DNA from: Dipodascopsis uninucleata var. uninucleata | Lineage: Eukaryota > Ascomycota > Lipomycetes > Lipomycetales > Lipomycetaceae | Length of the DNA: 64,000 nucleotides | Assembly: GCA_030568195.1 (NCBI GenBank) | Contig: JAJLTO010000003.1 | Span: 1,200,501 to 1,264,500, forward strand | Direction of reading: 5' to 3' | Shown here: piece after piece, positions 54,907 to 64,000 of the stretch | Numbering within the stretch: position 1 is the stretch's first letter | Layout of the letters: each line of letters starts with the position of its first letter | Position numbers and translations under genes: made by a program | Notes under the pieces: generated by a model | Databases searched by the model: none | The model's input: the letters and a program-made list of their open reading frames with translations, nothing else | Told to the model about the DNA's origin: nothing

Positions 54907-57900
54907 ATGTCGCTGGACGATGACTCGCCTTTGATCCTGCGACAGAGGATTGAGGCCCTAGAAGTCGAGAATAGACATTCAGTTGAAGCTCTCGATAGGA
55001 AAAATAGAGAAATTGCAGATTTCAACACTGATTATGACGCTATTCAATTGAAGCTCACGGAATCACGTAAAGTTTCTGTTGAGCTAGAGAACAAGCTACA
55101 AGAGGCTGAATCAGCAAAACTAACAGCGAAGGTGAGATAACTTAAGAGGAGCAAGCGTGGTGGAGAGAGAAATCTAGATGATTTGCTTTTCAAGTTGCCT
55201 TTTAATGGTGAGTGACATAGGATAGATACTAACGAATATTAATATCTTTGCAGTTTCGGGAACAAAGTCTATTACAAGAAATCGAATTGATAAAGACTAA
55301 TAATACATGGTTGGACTCTGAATTAACAGCGAAGACGACGGAGCTGGCGGCTCTGCGTCGAGAAAAATCATCTCAGATTTCAAAACTTCAGAATGAGTTA
55401 GATACTGCACTCGCAAATACTACCATCTTAGAGCAGGCTAAGAAAACTTTGACAGATAGAGTTAATCTATTGTCCAAGAACTATGAAGAGTCGTTGATTA
55501 AAATAAAGTCTCTTCAAGATTCTAATGCACTTTCAGAGGAGAATTTCAGAAAGGAAATGACATCTCAGCAGAGATTATCAGATTTATGGGAGAGATCTAC
55601 TAAGGAAGCAAAGGCTCGCATTACCGAGCTTGAAGAAGCTCTTGAAGCTGAACGGGATAAGGAATCACAATATGCAGCGAGTTGGCAGACAATTGCTGAG
55701 AAGGAGCGAGACAGAGCGGATGCTGCTGAAACCAAGCTTTCAGCTTTGGAGGTTCAATTGGAAGAACTATACGCCAATCAGGAATCAGAGGCTGGAAACG
55801 GTGACGGTCGTGGAGAACCAGGCATGCCATCTACTCCTCGTGGACCCGGAGCTAGGGACACCGATCAATCCCCGGTTACCTTGTTTTCACCTTCTGCCCA
55901 TGTTATATCTCAGATCCAAAAGGGCGGCGTCTCTCTCACGCAATTGTATACTGATTTCATGAAAACAAAAAACCAATTGGAGAATGAAAGGCAAAGAAAC
56001 AAGGCCCTCCAGTCTAGTTTTGATGAACTCCTTCAGGATTTGGAGACGAGAGCACCAATAATTCAAGCCGAGCGTGAAGATGCTACGCGACTGAAAGATG
56101 AGGTCGTTAGTCTTTCGTCATTATTAGATGAGACAGAAAAAGACAAGGAAGATCTCGAGAAGCAGGTTAGAAATCTCACTATCAGTGTCAATGATAGTGA
56201 GCGTGAGATCAAAATCTATAAATATCAAGTTCATGATTTGTCTCGTCAAGTTCAACAGCTTCTTGTAGAGCTTCAAGCCAGCTCATCTGGCTCAGGACCA
56301 TTATCGCCAGCTGAGCAAAACGCTCTTCGAAAACTCATAAATGATACTGAATCTTTCTCAGACGCTTCCGACACGGACGCCCTAATATCTCAGCGTCTAG
56401 TCGTTTACAAGAACGTTTTAGAGCTGCAGCAGCAGAATCAGAATCTGCTACGAGTAACGCGAGAGTTAGGCGATAAACTAGAACGCGAAGAGTCTGATAC
56501 CAGAAGGAAGATGGAAGATTTGGAATCTGCAGCCTTGGAAGAGCGAAACGAAAAGATTGCAGAGTTTGAAAAGGAGTTGGCTAGTCTAAAGATTCGAGCT
56601 GAAGCCTTGACTCGCGAGCGGGATATGTTCAGAGACATGCTGCAAAATAAGGATGGTCAAAATAGTAATGTTTCGATATCATCAGATATTTCAGCAGTAA
56701 ATATCGCCGCAACTGATGAATATAAACAGTTGCAAGCTAAATTTGATAAAGCATCTCAAGATATGACTGAGATCCAGTCTAAGTACGATCTCTATAGAAA
56801 GGAATCGTCGACAGATATTAAGTTGCTCAATGATCAGATTTCAAGAGTAGCGGATGAGCGTGCTACTATTCAACAGGAACTTTCTCGTGCTCAGACTCAA
56901 CTTGAGTTGATAAACGAGCGTTTCAAGATTGCGAGTGATAATTATGAGATCACGAAGAAAGAAAATGAAGAGATACAGAAGCGTAACGCTTCTATACAAG
57001 AAACTCTTATAAAGCAAGATCTCAAGACACAGCAAGTTGCGAGCGAGGTTGTTGAACTAAAGTCAGCTAACGAAGCAATGCGAAACGAAGTAGCAAAACT
57101 GAAAGCTGAGAAGAATGTCTGGACATCGGTAGAACAGCGTCTAGTGCAAGATAATGAGATACTGGCCGAAGAGCGTACTAGACTTAACAACATGATCGCT
57201 TATCTCCAGAATCTAGAAGCTGAGCGTGAGAGATCAGATGGAGAAACTAGACAACGTCTGGTCTCTCAAGTGGAATCCCTTGAGGCCGATCTTAGTGCAA
57301 CTCGAAAGAAATTAGAAGAGTCAAATGAAGAACTTCGCAGTATACGTGTGAGACAAGAATATGAGTTTAAAGAGCATCATGAGCAGTCTACAAAACTAAT
57401 GGAAGAACTCTCGGCAACAAAAGGTGCGCTTACCGAAGCCAAAAATAATCAGAAAGATTTGCAAGTAAAGGTCGAAAAATTAACGACAAATCTCGCTTCT
57501 GTGGAAGAGAAAGCAGCAATGTATCAGAGGCAGATTGACGAAGAAGGTTTTAGTGTAACTAAGAATCTTGAGGCTGAGATTTGTGAGCTAAAGGACACGC
57601 TAGCCTCTACTAAAGAACAGCTAGAAAGAACTAAGGATCACGCAGAAAACTTGACAAATATAGCAAAGGCTGCGGAAGATGCTTTGCAGGAAATGACGAC
57701 AAGTCATGACCAATACAAGACTTCAGTGGAGGAACAGTTGAGTTCTAGGAATACAGAGATCGAGAACCTTAAGTCTCAAATCGTTACTCTTTCTAAGGAG
57801 CTATCTGCAGTTTCTCAGGAACTTGAGCAAGCACAAGAGCAAGCAATTCATGATGCTAGAAAGAGTGAAGAAGATCGTAAGAGTTTGGAAGGACAGATCG

Positions 57901-60235
57901 CTGCATTCAAAGCATCTGAAGAACGACTCAATGCAAGTCTAAAACTCTTACAGAATGATCTCAAGAAGCAAGCTGAAATCACTCATGAGTCTCAACGGAA
58001 TTATGAAGCTGAGCTTGTAAAGCATGGCCATACTGCCCAAGAACTCCAACAGATACGATCGCAATATGATGAAATAGTTAAGACTATTGACAATCTGAGG
58101 GCGGAAGCTGATCAAGCGAAAAATGCAGCAGCAAATCTTGAGGCAGTTTGGGAAGAAAGGAAGATTGGATACGAAAAGGAAATTTCGGATCTCCAGACTC
58201 GGTATGATAGTGTAATGGAACAGAATAAGCTTCTTCATAATCAATTTGAATCTTTATCTTCACAAATTGAACGGTCAAGGCGGCAATCTGGTATTAGACC
58301 ACCGATGACGCCATCACGTGTAACCCAATCTAGTTCTGTCCAGTCTACGCCTGTTACTCAGCGATCCACCGATCAACAGACTGACCAGGCTATTAGCGAG
58401 TCTGAATTGGATGAGGTCAACGACGTAGATACTAAGATTTCAGAAATGGGCGAAATTATTAAGTTCCTACGTCATGAGAAGGAGTTGGTTGACTGTCAAT
58501 ATGAGCTTTCCTTGCAGGAATCCAAGCGCCTGAAACAGCGTTTGGATCATACACTCAAATCATTGGACGAGGTTAGAGCTCAATTAGAAACTGAAAGAGA
58601 ATCCAGTTCTACTGCTCGTGAGAGGGCTGAGCAATACGAGGAACTCGTGAATAAGGTCAATGAGCTTAACATCCTCCGAGAGAGCAATTTTTCACTGCGT
58701 GAGGATAACAAACGTTGTGCTGCTCGCATAAGAACCCTAGAAGAGAATGCTCAAAAGCTACAAAGTACTATTGATCCTCTCCAGAACAAGGTCGCGGAGC
58801 TCACAGGGGAGATTGACGCAAAGGAGGCACAAATAAAGCTCGTCCAAGAAGATAATGATAGATGGAAAGGTAGAGTACAACAAATACTTCAGAAATACGA
58901 ACGCGTGGATCCCGTCGAGCTCCAAAATCTGAAGGATGAAGTGGAAACTCTCAAGCAAAGTATTGAAGTTCTCACTAAAGAAAGAGATGAAAATACTAAA
59001 GCTCTCACTTCGCTCAAAGAAAGCTTGGATGAGAAACAGAAGCTGTTGGCAGAAAAAGATGCCCAACTAGAGAATGCTCTCAATGAGGTCGAGTCTGCAA
59101 GATCTTCATCGAAGACAGAAATCGAAGCTGCAAAGGCTGAAACTACTGCTGAGAAAGAGAAGCTCATGGCTATGGCTAATAGGTTTGATAAAATCAAAGC
59201 GGAGTTTAATACTAAGCTTGGTAACTTTGTCAGAGACAACAAAGCGCTTAAGGAACGAGTCAAGACGCTACAAGAAGAAGTAGCACCTCTGCGAACTTCT
59301 GTGGAAACCAAAGAAAAGGAATTGTCAGATCTTAAAGGAAAATCAGAAAATTTACAAGAGCAGGTTACAAGACTTGAACAGGAAGGTGATAATTTGCGAA
59401 ACAAGATATTGGATCTGGAGAAGATGCGAAATGAAAAGCAGACTGTTCCTGTAATGTCGGATCAACCAGAGTCTGCTTCTTCTGCTTTGGTATCTGTTAA
59501 CTCTACTACCAATGCGGAATCCGAGGTCAATCTAGATCTATCTCGAAAGAATTCAGAATTAGTTCAGAGGATATCACAGCTTGAAAGAGATTTTGAAAAA
59601 TCAAAGGTCGAATTGAAAAATATGGTTGAAGCTAGGAGCCAATGTGAATTGGAATTAGCTAATTCTCATAAGGAACTTGCAACATGTCGGTCGGAAATTG
59701 AGAGTCTCAAAAAACAATTGAATGAAGCTGCAGCTACTGCGTCTAATAACTCATCTCAAGAGCATGAGGGGGCCAGTAGTTCTAATGAGTCTACTGAAGC
59801 TGCCGAGCAAAAAATTGCGGCCATTAAAGCTGAATTGGAGCTTAAGCACAAAGCTGAATTGGAGCAGACCTTACAAGCCAAGATTGCTGAATTGGAGGAG
59901 CAAAAGAAAATTGCTGTTAGTGCAGCCCGCGAATCTGCAGCTAAAGAAGCTGCTATGAGGAATACCCTTCTGAAAGCTAGAGCTGAAAAGGCTGAGAAGG
60001 ACAAGCTAGAAGCACAGCGTCAACTAGCTGAGCTAAGAGGTTCTGGTAAAGAAGCTACCACTGCTGCTGGCAATGCTATTGTTGCCGCGCCAGCTAGCCA
60101 AACGAGTTCTAAGAATCAGCAGTCCCAGACTCGAAACATTCCTGCTCAAGGAGTTGCGCAAGCAAACCAAAGATCCCAACTACGTCCTCCTATGCAAGGA
60201 AGTCCTCAACAGCAACAACAGCAACAACAGCCACT

Positions 60236-60298
<63 letters not shown>

Positions 60299-60977
60299 GC
60301 ATCCACAGCAACATCCACAGCAGCAACTACAACAACAGCAGCTGCACTCCAGCGGAATTCGACCTCCTCAGAGAACTCTAAGTGGAAATATGAATCAACA
60401 GCATATTCAACAACGACTTGCATCTTCGCAGCTGCCACAGCTACAGCGGCCAGGTATGCAAATGATGCGTCAGCAACAGCAACAACAGCAACAACAGCAA
60501 CAGCCTGGCCAGGGAAATCAAACTAGGAGAAGTCTAGCGAGTACTGATGGTCAGAGTGTCTTACAGAGACCTACGACAACACGAACATCGCATATCCCCA
60601 CGCCTTCCCAAACTGGTAATAATCAAGGTGTGACTGTAGTCCAAGGTGTTCAGTCTGGTATGGCTGGCACGCCTGCTAGCAATGGTCAGAATACTGCTAA
60701 CCAATATAAGCCACAACATAATATCGATCCTGAACAAGGCGGGAATATGCAGGTTCAGCCGCAGCAAGGAACGTCGACAGAGGCAATATCTGTGGCACCT
60801 AGTGACGTTGTTGCACCTCAGACTCCTCAAGGAGTCAAGAGAAGTCGTGAAGATGAGTCTGGTGTTGATACTAGTGAATCTAGTGCTAGTGTAGTGAGCA
60901 ACAATCAAGGTGGAGAAAGTCAGGTAGTGGCTGGACCGCCTGTGGCACTTAAACGCCGAAGGGAGGAGACTTCTTAG
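54907..60977 (+). CDS. Nuclear-basket protein Mlp1/Tpr, two exons
   Basis: Exons are 54907..55131 and 55254..60977, joined in phase 0 (GTGAGA donor, ACTAACG branch, TTTGCAG acceptor), giving 1982 residues. Almost the whole protein (about 10-1650) is heptad-rich coiled coil. The segment FREQSLLQEIELIKTNNTWL near 76 and SPVTLFSPSAHVISQIQKGG, LTQLYTDFMKTKNQLENERQ near 280 are conserved Mlp1/Tpr signatures. A kink-like Ser/Thr/Gln linker lies near 1020-1050. The C-terminal 300 residues are disordered with long Gln tracts and end in a basic KRRREE. Mlp/Tpr forms filaments of the nuclear basket and acts in mRNA quality control and checkpoint signalling. Only one such gene is seen in the window. Confidence 0.93.
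60203..60345 (+). repeat. CAA/CAG repeats encoding polyglutamine in Mlp1/Tpr
   Basis: An almost uninterrupted run of CAA codons (about 60236-60297) is flanked by mixed CAA/CAG stretches with His and Pro breaks. A second, shorter tract lies at 60472-60504. The pure CAA core indicates an unstable microsatellite. Confidence 0.9.
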
Positions 60978-63238
60978 ATGGAAAATGGGACTGTGTAATT
61001 GATTTACTACTTTATAAAGGGAATGAACTTCTGAGCTACTTTAATTCTCCCTCGCAGTATACATTTAACCAAGTGTCCGACAAATCTAACAAAATAGAGA
61101 AAGTCCATGATTTATTAGTATTTATATTTTTCGCCATTTTATATTTGTTTCTGTCATTATTACTATTTTTTCTGGTTCTTTTACGTCATCTTTCATCAAT
61201 CATCTGTCACCTTTCATTTGTCGTGATTGTCAATATGTAAAATATCTCTCGTTTATTAGAGAAGAATTACTATTCGCTGCCCAGACTGTGGGATTACTGC
61301 TTCTGTATGTCTATCTATATCTACGGATATCTACATTAAGACGTGTGCCACACGATACGCTCAATAATTAAACGAAAAGAATTGCATACTTTTGGCCTTA
61401 TACATTTCCTTTCTAGATTCTAAAAATGTTAATGTCTTTGTGTTAATACAAATTGAACGTACAAATTCTCGATTATTAGAAAAGTGCTAGTGACTACAGC
61501 ACTTGTCCCGGCGAGAGACACGCAAGGCACGAGTGCCGTGGTTTATGTTAATAATAATGTCTTGATGTGCAGGCCCGCCGTAGACTCTGCGCTGTTTGCA
61601 TCAGAACGCGACGGACGGGTATATGGAAGGCCAAACCTGATATATGATGCCCCTTGAAATATTAGCGTATTATGGGCACTGAGGATTACGTACTTAATAT
61701 TTTGCTGTATTGCGGTTACTCCGAACTTGCTAACTACGGGTAGGAGGTAAGCATGTAATGAGCCGCAGAGATGAGAAAGGAAACCAACATATCTGATTTT
61801 ACAGTAAGCAAACACAGCCGGCAGGTATGACGACATTCTGCAGAAAGTAGCGGGTAGCCTTCATTTAATACATATTACATCATTAATTGCAGCTGTAGAT
61901 TCTTCTATACAGAAATTAGCGTTCTTGCTGCTTCGATATTGCCTTGATATTGGATACAAGCTGCCTAAAATGCTGTTTGCTGCAGCAAGCCAGGACTGTG
62001 AAAAGGTTTAGTGCCTCAGCGAGCAGACACGGACATACAAATGCTGCCTGCAATTTAAACAGGATTTGTAGCTTCCGTTAAATATACTCACGCTTAATGC
62101 TTGCCCTAAATCTATTAGGTCTCGACTATATAATACTAGCCGATTGTTACTAACGTTCTGCAGACTACTCTCAAGTGATGTGATGTTAGTACTGCCTTCA
62201 TTTTCATTACAAACTGTTCTCCTTGTCAGGTCCCATTCAAAACAAGCTGAAGCAGGCTAAAGTGGCCCGGAGCCTGGAGCAAATAATTTCTCTGGTAGAA
62301 TGTAGGCTAGCCTGCATGCGTGGAGATGCAGTGCCTAAGCGCTACTGGAAGTCTGTAGTATTTAGCACACCATAATAATTCTAAAAGTATTCAGGATCAG
62401 TATGAGACTGCTTTATACAGCGAATCCTAGCGTTCTCCACGATATTACTCATCATGCTGTTTATATGCTTGGTTATCCTCGTATTACGTTTTTCTAAGAA
62501 CACCTAGGAGTATTTAATACCTGTGGTACGGTTGCTGACATTAACACACAGCACCCGCGATTATCCATAGAAGTGAATGTTAGGGCTTGAAGTTTAAGCA
62601 TTTCAGCGAGCCCTAACTGTGTTCCTTTAGGCTGCAGGGGAACCGTAGTGACGTATTTTAACTTCTCTGTACCTGGTTCTATTCCCAGAATAGTTTAGCA
62701 TGTGACCCTTAATCGTTTCGTCTGTACTTTCGCTGCATTTCTCGCTTCTCTTGTTAGTGACCCTCCATCTGCAAGGTTCGAAGTCTATTCGGACCACCCC
62801 GTTACTAAAATGCAGTCAATACCATAGATCTCATGTTATTATCTACGATCCTGTGCCCCATTGGGGAAGCAATTCATTTTTCGTAGTCGTAGTAAAAGAA
62901 GTGTCTTCGGCAGTGAAATATTCATTTCAGTTGGTCGACCCTGCACTTTTTTTCTCCTCAGCCATCCGCTTATCGGCATTCTTATTCTACTCTTGCCCAA
63001 GTGGTGTTTCGAGTTACGGTATAGCTAAAAGGGGAAGCATATATTGTGCTGGACATAACAGAAGACTAGTTTATACCGTTATATGAAACGCAACTTAATC
63101 CACAGTGCAAAATATCTATATACAAAAAGAAGAGCCTACTATTCAATCGCTGTGCATCTTCGTTCTTATATATATCTACAGGTGGGCTACTCAAAAATCT
63201 CAATTCGCAGACCCTACAGACAACGGTGGTAAGGCGTA
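60978..63238. other. Gene-poor region with exon-like pieces
   Basis: 2.3 kb between MLP1 and the next gene. Its middle (61.5-62.7 kb) is less AT-rich than the surrounding spacers. It contains phase-consistent exon-like segments at 61584-62011 (listed separately), another open stretch 62230-62375 with acceptor-like TTGTCAG before it, and an inverted repeat TTAGGGCT/AGCCCTAA at 62580-62616. A minus-strand frame 61543-61836 with an ATG overlaps the exon-like pieces. None of this is recognised. Confidence 0.4.
61584..62011 (+). CDS. Candidate multi-exon gene, 3' part (uncertain)
   Basis: Segments 61584..61618, 61666..61746, 61805..61824 and 61893..62011 join in phase and end at a TAG. Donors are GTATAT, GTAAGC and GTATGA, and acceptors end TTAG, ACAG and GCAG. 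They read TLRCLHQNATD, VLWALRITYLIFCCIAVTPN, KQTQPA and VDSSIQKLAFLLLRYCLDIG then YKLPKMLFAAASQDCEKV. No start codon or upstream exon was found, and I do not recognise the product. The alternative is a spliced non-coding RNA or chance. Evidence is splice phase and codon texture only. Confidence 0.25.
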
Positions 63239-63874
63239 ATGACTTCTCTTCCCTCTGTCCCATTGATTACGGACGATAGTGCTCCTCCAAGCAGCATGAT
63301 TTCTGCTACTTTCATCTCTGAATCAGTGAGCAGTATCGCCCTCGCTACAGATTCGGCTTCGTTGGTAAGCATCGGTACAGCTATGTCCCTTACGTTTACA
63401 TCTGTCAGTTCTCCGACATCCTTCGTTACTTCAGTTGTTATCTCTTCGTCATCAGCTGCATCTAACTTGCTCAGTACATATTCAATTACTGCTACTGATA
63501 GCGCTACGTCTTCTGCAGTTACGCAGGACGAGGGTGGCTTGTACTCTTCTGCCGCAAGTGACAACAAAGGCGTCACTGCAAAGACGCTTATCATTGTTAT
63601 CTGTTCCGTCGTTGGTGCGGCAATTCTCCTGACTCTGGTATTGTTTCTGATGCGAAAGTTCCCTAGAAAGTATCGTGATCTGCCAGGAGATGTTTCTGAA
63701 AAGTCTATCATTCATGGAACTGATAGTACGCTAGAAGTGCCATTGATCGAGGAGCCTAGTTTAGCTGCGGATAGTCGTAGCTATCGCAAGAACAAATCTC
63801 TTCCATCGACACCTAGGGAAAGATTCAGTAGAATGCTTTTTGAACCTACAGTGAGATATCCGTCGAAGATATAG
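63239..63874 (+). CDS. Ser/Thr-rich single-pass membrane protein, possible cell-surface sensor
   Basis: 211 residues from an ATG that directly follows an in-frame stop. Residues 1-115 are very rich in Ser, Thr and Ala (TSFVTSVVISSSSAASNLLS), as in O-mannosylated ectodomains. A membrane segment lies at about 116-137 (LIIVICSVVGAAILLTLVLF), followed by a basic stop-transfer FLMRKFPRKYRDLP and a Ser-rich cytosolic tail of about 70 residues. The plan resembles fungal wall-integrity sensors such as Mid2 or the membrane end of WSC proteins, but there is no cysteine-rich WSC domain and no clear signal peptide. Either it is a type III protein or an upstream exon is missing. No specific orthology is claimed. 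Confidence 0.65.
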   Translation: MTSLPSVPLITDDSAPPSSMISATFISESVSSIALATDSASLVSIGTAMSLTFTSVSSPTSFVTSVVISSSSAASNLLSTYSITATDSATSSAVTQDEGGLYSSAASDNKGVTAKTLIIVICSVVGAAILLTLVLFLMRKFPRKYRDLPGDVSEKSIIHGTDSTLEVPLIEEPSLAADSRSYRKNKSLPSTPRERFSRMLFEPTVRYPSKI

Positions 63875-64000
63875 ATTATTCTTTGAAGACGTAATAACTG
63901 AGTTTTGGTGCGCTTCCGTTTCATACTTTTTGGCGTTTACGGTATTTTTATTTTAACAGAAGCTCGACATTGTCATATGCATCAATTTCTGTCGTAGCTT

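Noticed and set aside
58889-59404. 171-codon minus-strand frame inside MLP1
   Set aside because: Antisense shadow of the coiled-coil coding sequence; Ser/Leu composition mirrors the Glu/Lys/Gln codons of the sense strand.
62751-63086. 111-codon plus-strand frame and a GGTTCGAAGTC B-box-like string
   Set aside because: The frame starts at a TTG and has no recognisable features. No A box, cloverleaf or T-run accompanies the B-box-like string.

Overview
The window is nuclear DNA of an AT-rich, moderately intron-bearing ascomycete fungus. The case for a fungus rests on a Chs7-type chitin synthase export chaperone, the fungal calcium channel Cch1, an Mlp1/Tpr nuclear-basket protein with polyglutamine tracts, Nup84, Lcb4/5 sphingoid-base kinase, Put2 and an i-AAA protease. 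Introns are mostly 55-120 nt, with GTAAGT, GTATGT or GTGAGT donors and TACTAAC, GCTAAC or similar branch sites close to the acceptor. Intron density (7 in CCH1, 5 in NUP84, 4 in TOA2, 5 in ALG3) is higher than in classical budding yeasts. A Taphrinomycotina or early-diverging yeast-like lineage fits, but the sequence alone does not settle it.

Layout. 1-5.5 kb: TFIIH subunit SSL1 and a CHS7-like gene, both minus strand. 5.5-13 kb: a carbohydrate block with a cytosolic endo-beta-N-acetylglucosaminidase (GH85), an alpha-xylosidase (GH31) and a divergent MFS sugar transporter. A promoter rich in CreA/Mig1-type GTGGGG sites lies between the last two. 13-17 kb: gene-poor, with an acidic disordered protein, a microsatellite and weak small-gene candidates. 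17-24 kb: three consecutive plus-strand orphan genes, each encoding a protein with two membrane segments. 24-33 kb: DPM2, PUT2, NUP84, a CsaA-type tRNA-binding protein and LCB4/5. 33-40 kb: CCH1. 40-46 kb: ALG3 and FBP1, with small multi-exon candidates around them. 46-51 kb: an intron-containing elongator tRNA-Met, TOA2 (TFIIA small subunit), a short unrecognised three-exon gene and a DNAJC9-like co-chaperone. 51-61 kb: YME1 (i-AAA protease) and MLP1/TPR. 61-64 kb: a gene-poor stretch with exon-like pieces, then a Ser/Thr-rich single-pass membrane protein.

Several genes are invisible to long-ORF scanning and were assembled here from phase-consistent splice sites: DPM2, TOA2, the 115-residue gene at 48.8-49.5 kb, the 5' parts of ALG3, YME1, NUP84, LCB4/5 and the sugar transporter, and both ends of PUT2. 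CCH1 appears as three separate ORFs but is one gene of eight exons encoding about 2060 residues. Functional links are loose: glycan synthesis (DPM2, ALG3) and turnover (ENGase), glucose-repressible carbon use (GH31, transporter, FBP1), and nuclear pore structure (NUP84, MLP1). No virus-like element, CRISPR array or recognisable transposon was seen. The features that most repay a second look are the trio of two-membrane-segment orphans, candidate 27-31 nt introns, and the perfect CreA-like palindrome.
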